Shown here piece by piece: positions 47,086-56,517 of a stretch of DNA of 64,000 bases. The DNA is taken from contig CAJNDS010002392.1 of the NCBI GenBank assembly GCA_905221605.1, positions 1 to 64,000 of the forward strand. Direction: 5' to 3'. The stretch comes from Symbiodinium natans. Lineage: Eukaryota > Sar > Dinophyceae > Suessiales > Symbiodiniaceae. A model generated the notes under the pieces. That model did not search any database, was not told the origin of the DNA, and was given only the letters and a program-made list of their open reading frames with translations. Every line of letters begins with the position of its first letter. Position 1 is the first letter of the stretch. The translations under genes were made by a program, and so were the position numbers.

Positions 47086-47545
47086 GGTTTTGGGGCTTTC
47101 GGGTTTTTGAAACCTTGGTATATCAAGACCAAGGTCAATGTGAAGTTTTCAAACGACATGTTGCCACAGGGGAACCAATCCCCTTATGCACCGGCTTGAT
47201 TGGAGAGCCGCTCAGCATGCTGGTTTAGGGTTTAGGGTTTAGGGGACTGCCCATCCTACCTGGAGCAGTTTATCTGCGAAGGCCGGCCAATGGTGTCGTT
47301 GGAAAGTGTGGGCGAAATGGAAATGGTGCCCGTTTCTCCGGGGTCCTTGAGCTTGGAGTGCATTCCGTGGGCGCAGGGCTTTGGGGTTTGGGGCTTTAGG
47401 GTTTTTGGGCTTTAGGGGGTTTAGGGTTTTGGGCTTTTACGGTTTTGGGCATTAGGGTTCAGCGGGGAAGGCGGTTTCGGTAGAAGGAGACCCGTGTGCG
47501 GAAGAGTGGACAGCAAAAGGGGAAGACCTCTTCCCTTGCTATACT
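47086..47545 (+). CDS. three adjoining exons, unknown protein
   Basis: 47086-47214 or 47222 (VFETLVYQDQGQCEVFKRHV, ATGEPIPLCTGLIGEPL), 47243-47377 (DCPSYLEQFICEGRPMVSLE, SVGEMEMVPVSPGSLSLECI), about 47470-47545 (GKAVSVEGDPCAEEWTAKGE, DLFPCYTQGAKG). They can be joined in phase using GC donors. The first gap is only 28 nt of mostly TTTAGGG. Acidic protein, family unknown. May continue into the Lys-rich piece at 47690. Confidence 0.55.
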
Positions 47546-47547
47546 CA

Positions 47548-47650
47548 AGGGGCTAAAGGAGGGTCCCTGATAAGAGTCCTCAGGTAGAAGGGGTCTCTTC
47601 TAGGGGTCCCTTCTAGGGGTCCCTCCTTATACCCCTTAATAAAATACCCC
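47548..47650. mobile_element. family F foldback-like element
   Basis: TCTAGGGGTCCCTTCTAGGG repeats and ACCCCTTAATAAAATACCCC, similar to 18776. Confidence 0.5.
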
Positions 47651-47689
47651 TTAATAAACGTGAATTCCAGATGGGGGTAAGAAGAAGAA

Positions 47690-47895
47690 GAAGACCGGAA
47701 GCCCGAAGCAAGAAGAAAAGCAGGGCCGCCCGGAAAGAAGGCAAAGCCTGCAAAGAAACGGAAAAAGAAAGAGAAAATCAAGCCCGCCCTACCGGGAGGT
47801 TGCGGGACACCCCGTATTGTGGCAGGCTCGCATGCGAGTCATTGGCTGAGGAGCCGGCAGCTGCTGCGGAGGCCAAACTTGCAGGATTCTTGCGT
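47690..47895 (+). CDS. lysine-rich exon-like island
   Basis: All three + frames are open. The most protein-like reads ARRKAGPPGKKAKPAKKRKK, KEKIKPALPGGCGTPRIVAG up to a TTGCAG near 47885. Such Lys-rich text is typical of nuclear proteins. Frame uncertain. Confidence 0.4.
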
Positions 47896-47898
47896 TTT

Positions 47899-47911
47899 TA
47901 GGTTTTTTTTT

Positions 47912-47942
<31 letters not shown>

Positions 47943-47944
47943 GG
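47899..47944. repeat. poly-T to poly-G junction
   Basis: About 18 T followed by about 24 G with no spacer. Confidence 0.95.
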
Positions 47945-48620
47945 TTGTGGTGGATTTTAGCTTAAGGTTTAGGATCAGGGTTTAGGGGTTTAGAGTTTAG
48001 GGTTTGGGGTTTCGGGTAGCAAGGCTCTGGGTTGAGGTTTGGTAGAGAGGTTTACGCCAGAGGGGTTTAGGAGTTTTGGCGTTTAGTTTAGGAGCTTTTA
48101 CGGCCTTGGGATGTTGGGTTTCGGGGTTTTAGGTGGCCAAGTGCTTAGGGCTGACTAAGGAACATCAAGCGTCCGCATATCCTATATAGGGGCCTTCATC
48201 CAAACAACTTTTCGGGGTAGGTTGTTTAGGGTGTAGGGTTCGGCGTTCAGGATTAGGGTTGAAGATTAGAGTTTAGGGTTGAGGGTTTAGGGCTGAAGGT
48301 TTCGGGTAAACCCTAAACCCTAAACCCTCAAGCACTGTAACTTGAAATTATTAGCAAAAACTCAAAAAGAAACTCATTGAAACTCCTCGAAACTTTCCTC
48401 GAAGCTTCCCCGGACCTGAACCCGTAACACTTTCAATAAACCCCAAACCCCTAAACCCTTAACCCTATAAACCGTATAAACCGTATAAACCGTATAAACC
48501 GTATAAACCGTAAACCCTAAACCCTAAACCCTAAACCCTAAACCCTAAACCCTAAACCCTAAACCCTAAGGTTTCGGGTTTAGGGAGTTTAGGGCTTCGG
48601 GCCTCCCCCTCCTGGTGCCA
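47945..48620. other. telomere-like and unique mix, no gene
   Basis: TTTAGGG relics, a CCGTATAAA 9-mer block (about 48470-48510) and CCCTAAA (48510-48570). Confidence 0.6.
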
Positions 48621-48621
48621 G

Positions 48622-48690
48622 GTTGCCGCGGAGTCTCTGGCGCAGCGCCTGGAGGAGGCGAGCCGTTTTGGCGGCTTCGGGCCGGGGTCT
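48622..48690 (+). CDS. exon-like island, partly duplicated downstream
   Basis: VAAESLAQRLEEASRFGGFG then PGSL and TAG. Acceptor GTGCCAG|G, GG|GTCTCT donor possible. The 3' part (GGAGGAGGCGAGC to TTCGGG) recurs at 48735-48766. Confidence 0.5.
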
Positions 48691-48734
48691 CTTTAGGGTT
48701 TAGGGTTTAGGGTTTAGGGTTTAGGGTTTCCTGT

Positions 48735-48766
48735 GGAGGAGGCGAGCTGTTTTGGCGGCTTCGGGT
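48735..48766 (+). repeat. duplicated exon fragment
   Basis: GTGGAGGAGGCGAGCTGTTT and GGCGGCTTCGGG repeat the end of the island at 48622 with one or two changes. A TTTAGGG array separates the copies. Confidence 0.75.
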
Positions 48767-49150
48767 CTGTGCGGTCTTTGGGGTCTTGAGGTTTCAGGTG
48801 TCAGGCTTAGGGTGTAGAGTTTGAGGGTCTTTAGGGTCTTCTGGGTTTTTTTAGGATTTAGGGAGGCTGGAGGGTTGGGTCTTTAGGGTTTTGAGGGTTT
48901 GGGTTTATGGGTTTAGAGCTCAGGGTCTAGGGTCGTTTTAGGGTTTTGATGGTTGGAGCTATGGGCTTGGGGTTTAGTGAAAGGTTTAGAGCTTAGGGTT
49001 TCAGGGTGCAGCGGTTTGGGGTTTGATGGTCTAGGTTTTAGGGTTTCGGGTTTCGGATTTAGGGTCTTCAGAGTCTTTGGGTCTTGAGGGCCTTCGGGGT
49101 TTAGGGTCTAGGGTTTAGGATTTAGGGTTTAGGGTTTAGGGTTTAGGGCA
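48767..49150. repeat. degenerate G-rich telomere-like sequence
   Basis: TTTAGGG, TCTTTAGGG and TTTGGG relics, with a cleaner array at 49105-49150. Confidence 0.7.
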
Positions 49151-49163
49151 AGAGGGCCTCCCA

Positions 49164-49290
49164 GTGTCTGAAGAGGTCGTGCCTGGCAGGGTTTTCGCTT
49201 GCGGCACCCAAGCTACACCCGACCCTATACTGGGGGATGCTCTAAATTATTTCCTTTCTTTTGGGTACCCACTATACAAGACCCTAAACC
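49164..49290 (+). CDS. exon-like island
   Basis: SEEVVPGRVFACGTQATPDP then ILGDALNYFLSFGYPLYK, after CTCCCAG. Another + frame is open in the first half. Confidence 0.45.
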
Positions 49291-49304
49291 CTACCAAACC
49301 CTAA

Positions 49305-50137
49305 ACCCTAAACCCTGAAGACAAAAAACACATGAATTGTATGTGGTCTCCTTCTGAATTTCACAAGTGATTTGTCTAAACAGCTGACAAGCCGAGTTTA
49401 AGTATATTAATCCAAAATGTTCAATTTACTTCAGTGAGGTATGTCTTCGACGCGGCTGGTCCTATCATCATGGCCCTGCACTCCATCAAGACGAGAAACG
49501 ACCTGAGACGTGTAGGAAATCTCTACTACACGCACGCTTTTGCCTGCGCCTTTCTGCAAGCCACAGCTTCGGGGAATGGCTGTCTCCATCCCATTTACTC
49601 TGCCGCGGTAGGCACCTGCACGCGCCATCGCGGGCAGCTGACTTCCCTGCTGCCTCGGGCCACAAATGGCTTCTGGACAAACGTCCTGGAAGATCTCATG
49701 CAGGCCCCGCCATTTCAACAAATCCGCGATGGCCTTTTGGAGGAGTGCAGACAGCATGAGGAGTTCCGGTACCTGAGCGTCAATGCTACCTTCAAGATCA
49801 ATTTCAAGGTCATCGGGCAGGCAGACTTCCATGCGTCGCAGTCTTCCTGGGAAAACGCTGCCATGCCAGAAAACGAAGCAGGGTGCCGGACCCTCACTGT
49901 CGCGGCCGGACAGGCGCCGCTTAAACCTGGGAGCTTTACCCCCCCCAAACCCCCTCCCCCCACCCCCCACTCCCCAGCTCCGACCCTCCCATTCCCCCCG
50001 TCCTCACCCCCCCCCCTTCCCCAATCCCCCGAAACAACAATAATAGGTTCGAAAACAAAACTTTCGCTCAAAACTTTCGCTCAAAACGTTTCGCTCAACA
50101 CGTTTCGCGTGAAACGTTGCGCTCAAAACTTATTGAG
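49305..50137 (+). mobile_element. dispersed element G, long copy with ORF
   Basis: The left end matches 20636 and 3283. The right end is a series of CTTTCGCTCAAAAC units like the GGTCAAAACG ends at 20930, 34983 and 51973. The interior + ORF (49434 to about 49940) reads MRYVFDAAGPIIMALHSIKT, LEECRQHEEFRYLSVNATFK, INFKVIGQADFHASQSSWEN. The LSVNATFK segment resembles the first catalytic stretch (SVDAT) of transposase-like proteins frequent in dinoflagellates, with Asn at the acidic position. No ATG at the left edge; Pro-rich decay after 49940. Confidence 0.5.
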
Positions 50138-50139
50138 AC

Positions 50140-50600
50140 CTCCGAGAACTCCAGGTTCACCTCCTTTAAAGGGCTCCAGGCTTCACCTTCTCTAGGGTTT
50201 TGCGCGCTCCAGGTGTAGGGCCCCCTGCGCCAGACGTCCTTACCTCCTTTAGGACCCTTCGAAGGCCCAGGTTTCACCGCCTTTAGGGCCCCTCTGAGAG
50301 CTCCTTTAGGTGCCCCGGCAGCTCAGGCTCCGTTCGGCCCCAGAAGCTACAGGTTTCACCTTCTTAGCTCATTACTTCGGCGTTCGCAGTATACATGTAT
50401 CTTAGGAGCAAACATGTCCCGTCAGCCCTTTCGCTCAAGGCTATCTCTCAATTTGTTCGGAGAGACTAGATCATGGTCTTCGCCCCGAGGCAAGACACTA
50501 GCCATTTTTCAATTGTTGCAACACTGCACCGGAAAGGAACTATCAAGACGAGTTCCAAGAAGCCGGCGCGTAACATGACTCACGGCGCGCGTTACACAAC
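50140..50600. repeat. degenerate tandem motif CTCCAGGTTTCACC
   Basis: Imperfect repeats of CCAGGTTCACCTCCTTTA-like text at 50150-50370, then unique DNA. No gene seen. Confidence 0.5.
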
Positions 50601-50616
50601 ACATTCCCGATGATCA

Positions 50617-51975
50617 GGCCACAAGAAAGCTGCATTTGCTGCACACCGAGTTCAGTGGCGCAGAACCTTGGCGAGTCATCCAGCTTGCCACCGCCTTAGA
50701 ATCCACTTTAGCGCTACCCTTCAAACAAAAGAAAATAGAGCATGACCTACGCGTGCAGGCGCTAAAGACAGACAAAAATTCCGAGACCGCGTGCAAAGAG
50801 CTACCGCGAGAGAACGAGAGGCGCGAATCCCAGTCATGCCAGACTCCACTTCCACTTCCGTTCAGATCTGATCGGAAATTAAGGAAGCTGCGAAGAAGCT
50901 TGGAAAGCCACCGTCCGAAGCTCATCCTCCAGTTCTACTCAAAGAAATCCTTTCACCAACTCTGCGGCCTCAGGCAAGATGTGCACTGGCAAGATCTAGA
51001 AATTTAAGACCTGCAGCAGAGTGTGCGCAGGCAGAGGACAAAGACTTGCAGCGGTGCGTACACAAACATCAAACAATAGATGTGTTCTGCAACCAGATGA
51101 TGATGGAGCACTGTGACGCCCGACACAAGTCTCTGCTTGAGGTGAAGACAGCCGCTGGAGGATCCGGGAGCCTCACGCCCGAGGGGCGTGTGGAGTTTGG
51201 CCAGCGCGCTCTGAGACTTATGGCTGTGAGCCTCGCGCGTCGCGTCGCGGCAGACATCCGTTACTTGTCTGCTGATGGACTCCAAACCAAGGCAGGAACC
51301 TTAGCCTCATCGACTACTTATTTGTACGTTTCATGTTGACCAGAGTACGCTATAGGTCCGGCCGCCTCTGCGTGGCCACAGCCCTGCAGCCTCTGCGGCC
51401 TCGGTGTCGGGACATCTGGGCCTGAAAGCTTGTGCTGCTCTAATATTGTCGATTCTGTCGATCCTCTCGATCTGTCAGGCGGCCCCTCTGGATCTGGCTT
51501 CCGACCGGGCCACGTTTCGGCCTCAAGCACGGTCCTTGCAAAGTTGGTTTTTAAGCACACGCTGTCTCAGGGTACGTTTCTGCGACGGAAGCGGCTTGGC
51601 TTAACTGCCGCCTCCCCCCCGCCCCCCGCCCCCCGCCCCCCCGCCCCATGTTGTAGAAACTCGGCAGGCAAGAACCCTAGACTCTGATCATTACAGCCAT
51701 GGACAGGATCCGCTCTCAGCAGGACACCAGCGTGGCACGGTCATTCACGCCTGATCTAAAGGATGAACTCGTGCTGGATCCGGCTTTTCTCCGACTTCGC
51801 TCCGGCGGAGTGGATGTACCTGACACCGCAGGCGACATTTGAAGACCTGAAAGCCACTTGGATGGAACTTTTGTTCTTTCATTTTAGAGGCCACACAGTT
51901 GAACAGTTCAGCGCGTTGCCATCGAAGAACATATGGACTCGCCGGGTTTTAAAAACTACCTAGTCCAAAAGATTT
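50617..51975 (+). CDS. multi-exon gene with few telomeric repeats, unknown protein
   Basis: Long protein-like + frames: 50617-51007 (KLHLLHTEFSGAEPWRVIQL, PFRSDRKLRKLRRSLESHRP), about 51017-51315 (TIDVFCNQMMMEHCDARHKS, EFGQRALRLMAVSLARRVAA, donor TTG|GTACGT region), 51358-51568 (SLCCSNIVDSVDPLDLSGGP, donor AGG|GTACGT), 51697-51816 (MDRIRSQQDTSVARSFTPDL, KDELVLDPAFLRLRSGGVD, donor GAT|GTACCT), then VAIEEHMDSPGFKNYLVQKI at about 51921-51982. Exact joins unresolved. Bounded by two right ends of element G, so it may be element cargo. No family recognised. Confidence 0.5.
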
Positions 51976-52085
51976 TTTCGGTCAAAACGTTTCGGTCAAA
52001 GCTTTCGGTCAAATCTTTCGGTCAAATCTTTCGGTCAACGCGTTTCGATCAAAACTTTTTGGGACCCAAACCCTATCTAATTTCT
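51973..52085. mobile_element. right end of element G
   Basis: Six GGTCAAAnCnTTTCG units, then TTTTTGGGACCCAAACCCTA and TAATTTCTATAAGCCC, parallel to 20925-20998. Confidence 0.7.
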
Positions 52086-52089
52086 ATAA

Positions 52090-52575
52090 GCCCTAAACCC
52101 TAAACCCTTCCCCCAAAAAGGCGCCCCCCCCTCCCCCAACTTAGAGAATCTCCCTAAGCCTCCATCCCAAGACCCAGAGCATGAGTAGGCGAGCCCTTAC
52201 ACTCCTACACCCCTAAACCCTAAACCCAAACACCCGACACTTTAAACCCTGAACCCTGAACCTTGAACCCTCAGCCGTAACCCCGAACCCCGAATCCCGA
52301 ACCCTAAACCCTAAACCTGAACTCTACACTCCTAGACCCTGAACCTTCATCAAGCCCTACATCCGAAGCCTCTGAGTTGGTAGGGGGGAGGGGGGGTTTA
52401 GGGGTTTAGGGTTTCGGGCTTCGGATAAGGGTGTAGGGTTTAGGGTTGAGGCACAGTTTGGTGCTGGGGCTTAGGGTTTTGCACTCTCTTGGGGTTTGGG
52501 TTCCAGGCTTCGGTCCGTGTGGTATCCCTAAACCCTAAACCCTCAACCCTAAACCCTAAACCCTAAACCCTGGGC
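52090..52575. repeat. degenerate telomere-like sequence
   Basis: CCCTAAA and TTTAGGG relics in both orientations, poly-C and poly-G. No gene. Confidence 0.6.
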
Positions 52576-52579
52576 CCAG

Positions 52580-52637
52580 TGTAGGAATCTCTGCAGTTTC
52601 TGTCGGGCTGTGCAGGGTCTTCGTGCTTCGTTCATAG
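52580..52637 (+). CDS. Cys-rich exon-like island
   Basis: CRNLCSFCRAVQGLRASFI after TGGGCCCAG. The Cys spacing is C-x3-C-x2-C. Flanked by C-rich arrays. Confidence 0.4.
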
Positions 52638-52639
52638 GT

Positions 52640-53230
52640 CCCAACGCTAAACCCCATACAAACCCTAAACCCTAAACCCTAAACCCTGAACCCTGAACCC
52701 TGAATCCTGAACCTTGAACCCTGAGCCCTAAACCCTTCCTCCGACCCCCCCCCCCCACCCCCCCCCAATGGTATCCCCCCCCCATGATATCCCCTGCAAA
52801 CCCTGCCTGTTAACCCTAAAAACACCACGGACCAGGGGGGACAGAGAAACCTCAGCCTACACCCCAAACCTTGACCCTAAGCCCGAAAACCTAAACCCAC
52901 GAATGAGCGACAGGAGGGAGAAGGGCAAAACCGAAACCTTAGCCGCTTTAACCCTGAACCCCGAACCGTAACCCAGCACGAACCACAGGGGGGAGAGGGG
53001 AAACCGTAAACCTACCATTACCCCAAACCTTGAACCCTACAAACACTAACCCACAGTGAACCAATGGGCCAAAGTGAAAATCCTGAGCTCTACAGCCTAA
53101 CCCTAAACCCCTAAACCCATGAAACACAGACCGTGAAGCACAGGGGGGGGGGAAACCCAAAACCCACCATGAACCACGGGGGGGATACCATGGTGGGGGA
53201 AGGCGGGGGGGGCGCCTATGCTGGCGCATA
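52640..53230. repeat. C-rich array and GGGGG-spaced minisatellite
   Basis: Three degenerate units of about 110-120 bp sharing CACGAA/CACCATGAACCACAGGG, GGGGGAAACC and CCCAAACCTTGA-like text. Open frames here are not convincing. Confidence 0.55.
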
Positions 53231-53455
53231 TATACCATCAAAAGAATTATATAGGTCCCACCATAAGAAGTAAGTAGGAGTTTGGCTGCGAGCGGCGTGA
53301 CTTTGGTGCACCAACTTGGAGGATCGGGGGGCCCAGTAAGGCCCAGTAAGGGGGTACAAAGCAGAGTTGTAACTACCCCAAAAAGGGACCCCAGATATTC
53401 TGAAACCGAAACCTAACCCTAAACCCGAAACCCTCAACCCGAAACCCTAAACTAA
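53231..53455. other. unique sequence, no gene
   Basis: Contains a direct repeat GGCCCAGTAAG (two copies at about 53330). No exon seen. Confidence 0.4.
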
Positions 53456-53482
53456 ACATGGCACAGATCCTCCAAGCAATAG

Positions 53483-53571
53483 CGTCCGGAGGCGGCTGGA
53501 TCCGTCACTCTGGGCGACCACGTGGAGGACGGTCCATCAACCATCGGCTCCGGACATTGCATGGGCTTTGG
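53483..53571 (+). CDS. exon-like island
   Basis: EAAGSVTLGDHVEDGPSTIG then SGHCMGF, between AATAG and GG|GTGTAG. Other frames, including a minus one (MVDGPSSTWSPRVTDPAASG), are open, so strand is uncertain. Confidence 0.4.
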
Positions 53572-53764
53572 GTGTAGGGGTTTAGGGTGTAAGGGTTTAT
53601 ACCTTTAGCGTTTAGGGGCTTCGGGTTTAGGGCTTAGGGGAGAAGAGCGTGGGGCTTCGCCTGAAGGGTTTGAGGGGTCGGCTGCGGCCTGAGGAGAGGA
53701 CTAAAGTCGGATAAGGATCTAGAAAGGCCTACCCAAGCACTCAATCCAAACCCTAAGCCGTAAA

Positions 53765-53945
53765 ACCCAGACCCCTAAACCCCTTACACCCCCTGAACCT
53801 CCTAAACCCCCTAAACCCCTGAAACCCCCTAAACCCCCTAAACACCCCCTGAACGCCGCCTAAACGCCCCCTAAACGCCCCCTAAACACCCCCTAATAAC
53901 CCCCCTAACACCCCCTAAATGCCCCCTAAGCCCCTGGAACCCTAA
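53765..53945. repeat. variant array (CCCCCTAAA)n
   Basis: CCCCCTAAA and CCCCCTAAAC-type units, about 15, with point changes. Confidence 0.85.
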
Positions 53946-53969
53946 ACCCCGAAACCCTATATCCCAAAG

Positions 53970-54080
53970 GATTTCTACGTGCTGGATCTTGCGGTGCAGC
54001 CCGGGAAAGAGGCGCCGTCCCGTGCGGGGCTCCCGTTAAAAGGCGAAGTTTCAGATCAAGGGCCCTCTTACTCGAAGTAG
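53970..54080 (+). CDS. exon-like island
   Basis: DFYVLDLAVQPGKEAPSRAG then LPLKGEVSDQGPSYSK and TAG. A GA|GTAGGT-type donor overlaps the stop. Acceptor CCCAAAG|G. Confidence 0.5.
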   Translation, partial: DFYVLDLAVQPGKEAPSRAGLPLKGEVSDQGPSYSK

Positions 54081-54236
54081 GTTAGGGGAGGGTTCAGGGT
54101 TTTAGGGTTTAGGGTTTAGGGTTGAGGGTTTTGGGTGCAGGGTTTAGGATTTAGGGTTCAGGCTTTAGAGTTTAGGGATGAGGGTTTAGGGTTGAGGGTT
54201 TTGTGTTCAGGGTTTAGGGTTCAGGGTTTAGGGTAG
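54081..54236. repeat. G-rich telomere-like array
   Basis: TTTAGGG, TTCAGGG and TTGAGGG units. Confidence 0.9.
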
Positions 54237-54309
54237 TTGCTGTATGTCTGGCAAGAAATCAGAATATGCCGATTCAGCTAGGGCCGTCATAGTGAGGGAG
54301 CATCCTTGA
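54237..54309 (+). CDS. exon-like island with stop
   Basis: CCMSGKKSEYADSARAVIVR then EHP and TGA, after GGTAG. Confidence 0.45.
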
Positions 54310-54369
54310 AGGACATCGCCGTGTAGGGCGAAGCTGTACGCCCAACCCTAAACACTCTAAGCCCTAGAC

Positions 54370-54560
54370 CCTAGACCCCACACCCCTAAAGCCTGTAAAC
54401 CCTATAAACCCCATAAACCCTATAAACCCTGTAAACCCCATAAACCCTATAAACCCTATAAACCCTATAAACCCTATAAACCCCATAAACCCCATAAACC
54501 CTAGGAACCCTAGGAACCCTCTAAACCCTGCAAACCCTGTAAACTCTGTAAACCCTATAA
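54370..54560. repeat. variant array (CCCTATAAA)n
   Basis: About 18 copies of a 9-bp unit with CCCCATAAA, CCCTGTAAA and CCCTAGGAA variants. Confidence 0.95.
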
Positions 54561-54574
54561 GCAAGTCTCCAAAG

Positions 54575-54637
54575 CCTCGCGGTCCACCTCGCCGTCATGG
54601 AGCTAAACACAAGGAGAGTGACAGCAAGACAGTGTGA
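54575..54637 (+). CDS. basic exon-like island with stop
   Basis: PRGPPRRHGAKHKESDSKTV and TGA after CTCCAAAG. Confidence 0.45.
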   Translation, partial: PRGPPRRHGAKHKESDSKTV

Positions 54638-54755
54638 CAGTGGTTTAGGGTTCAGGGTTTAGGGTTTAGGATTCAGGGTGTGCTGGAAGGCAGCCACCCC
54701 GACACCCTAAACCCTAAAGCCTGAGCCCTAAACCCTAAACCCTAAGCCCCCTAAG

Positions 54756-54854
54756 GAAGCGGAGGCGGGAGCGAGCAGTGGTGGTCGTCGTTTTGAAGCA
54801 TGTGCCGTTTCGCTGGGGAGGGAAGGCTGCTGTCATTTCTTCTCCTCTGGTTGA
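54756..54854 (+). CDS. exon-like island with stop
   Basis: EAEAGASSGGRRFEACAVSL then GREGCCHFFSSG and TGA. Acceptor CCCTAAG|G. Confidence 0.45.
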   Translation, partial: EAEAGASSGGRRFEACAVSLGREGCCHFFSSG

Positions 54855-54864
54855 TGGTTATCAT

Positions 54865-54960
54865 GTGTTTCCCTACTACCCCCCTCTATACGGTTTAGGG
54901 TTTAGGGTGTAGGATAGGGGTTAGGGGTACTACCCCCCTTTTAGTTATTCAAAAGACCTG
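54865..54960. mobile_element. foldback with TTTAGGG in its centre
   Basis: CCCTACTACCCCCCT and GGGGTACTACCCCCCTTTT flank a short TTTAGGG stretch. Confidence 0.35.
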
Positions 54961-55078
54961 TCCCAAAAATGGCCGCAAGATAGGTTACTCTTTTCAGTGA
55001 GGGTTCCCTTTTATGGTCGTATTTGTTTTGATGGTCCATCCGTTTAAAGGGCCTTTAGAGCAACCAATGCAGACAGAA

Positions 55079-55285
55079 ACCCTAAACCCTAAACCCTAAA
55101 CCCCAAACCCTAAACCCTAAACCCTCAACTCAACCCTAAACCCTAAACCCTAAACCCTAAACCCTAAACCCTAAACCCTAAACCCTAAACCCTAAACCCC
55201 AAACCCCTAAACCCCCAAACCCCTAAACCCCTAAACCCTAAATCCTAAACCCTAAACCCTAAACCCTAAACCCAAAACCCTTATC
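55079..55285. repeat. telomere-type array, C-rich
   Basis: About 27 units, CCCTAAA with CCCCTAAA. Confidence 0.95.
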
Positions 55286-55409
55286 CCTTCAACCCGGAAC
55301 CCTAAACGCTTAGGGTATAGGGCACCGAAGGCGCCATACTGAAAAACCCTGCCTCGGCTTAGGGTTTGGGTCCAGCCCGGCTGTGCTGTGGCCCTTATGC
55401 AGCCGAGCT

Positions 55410-55470
55410 TAACCCTAAACCCTAAACCCTAAACCCTAAACCCTAAACCCTAAGCCCTAAGCCCTAAACC
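55410..55470. repeat. telomere-type array, C-rich
   Basis: About eight CCCTAAA/CCCTAAG units. Confidence 0.95.
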
Positions 55471-55495
55471 TCTCCTCGCCCTACTTGGAACCCAG

Positions 55496-55556
55496 GGCGG
55501 CCAGCGCACCGCCGTGGTCTTGGACGCCGCCAGCGCGGCGGAGGCGCAGGCGCCAG
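55496..55556 (+). CDS. Ala-rich exon-like island
   Basis: GGQRTAVVLDAASAAEAQAP after GGAACCCAG. It runs directly into a G/T-rich tract with no clear donor. High GC3 supports coding. Confidence 0.5.
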
Positions 55557-55559
55557 GGT

Positions 55560-55925
55560 TCTGCGGGTTTTTGTGGGTATATTGTGGGTATTTTGTTGGT
55601 TTTTTTTTGTATTTCTTTTTTTTTTGCGTGTTTTTTTGTTGTTTTTTTTTTTTTTGTTGGGGGTTTGTTGGTGTTTTGTGGTTGTTTGTTTTTGTGGGTT
55701 TTGTTGTGGGTTTTTGTGAGGTTTTGTTGTGGTTTTTTGTGTGGGTCTTTTTGTGAGTTTTTTGCAGGTTTGTTTTTTGGATTTTTTGTAGGTTTTGTAG
55801 TAGGTTTTTGTGGGGTTTTGTTGTGGGCTTTTTGGGGTTTTGTGGGTTTTGTGGGGTCTTGTGGGTTGTGGGTCTTGAGGGGTTTTGTGGGGTTTTGTGG
55901 GTTTTTGTGGGTTTTTCTGTTTTCT
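55560..55925. repeat. G/T-rich degenerate repeat (GTTTTGTGGG)n
   Basis: About 365 bp almost devoid of A and C on the + strand, with TTTTGTGGG-type units. Open in several frames only because it lacks stops. Confidence 0.9.
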
Positions 55926-56052
55926 CACCTTTTTTTGGTGGAAGGTTCCTTCATAAAGTAAGAAAGCAACCAGCCCCAAAAGGGGTGCCTTCATTTCAAT
56001 ATGGTTACTGGGTTACCAAGAGCCCTAAACCGTTATGCTGTAAACCTCACAG

Positions 56053-56184
56053 GCCTGGAAAGTTCTTTGGGACATTTCAGCTGCTATGCAGGGCCAATTC
56101 AGTCGCAAACAAAGCGACTGCCATTTTTGGAGGCTTAGAGCACTAGAATTCAGGGTTTCGCACTTCGGGGGCAGATCTCAATGA
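56053..56184 (+). CDS. 43-codon exon with stop, unknown protein
   Basis: AWKVLWDISAAMQGQFSRKQ, SDCHFWRLRALEFRVSHFGG, RSQ, TGA. Acceptor ACCTCACAG|G. Confidence 0.5.
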   Translation, partial: AWKVLWDISAAMQGQFSRKQSDCHFWRLRALEFRVSHFGGRSQ

Positions 56185-56224
56185 CCAGCAGGGGGGATCT
56201 GGGCTTGGGGGTTTCGGGTTCAGG

Positions 56225-56345
56225 GTTCCCTAAACCCTAAACCCTAAACCCTAAACCCTAAACCCTAAACTCTAAACCCTAGACCCTAGACCCTAGACCC
56301 TAGACCCTAGACCCTAAACCCTAGACCCCAAACCCGAAACCCTTA
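56225..56345. repeat. C-rich array with CCCTAGA block
   Basis: CCCTAAA then six CCCTAGA units. Confidence 0.95.
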
Positions 56346-56427
56346 CCCCTAAACCCTAAACCCTAAACTGCCGTAAACCCTAAAACCGAAGACGTAAACC
56401 CTACTGGGGTCCCAAGCATCCCCTAAG

Positions 56428-56517
56428 GGGAGGAAAGAAAACCCTTTCCGGGTGCATACAACCGAAGAACCGACTACAAATAAACACAGAGACGGACCAC
56501 TGGAGATCCCAGCCTAA
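56428..56517 (+). CDS. exon-like island with stop
   Basis: GRKENPFRVHTTEEPTTNKH then RDGPLEIPA and TAA, after CCCTAAG|G. CGG|GTGCAT could be an earlier donor. Confidence 0.4.
   Translation, partial: GRKENPFRVHTTEEPTTNKHRDGPLEIPA

Noticed and set aside
55464-55994. Minus ORF rich in Lys, Pro and Thr, and + ORF rich in Phe and Gly
   Set aside because: Both arise from the G/T-rich tract. Only the first 60 bp (55496-55556) look like a real exon.
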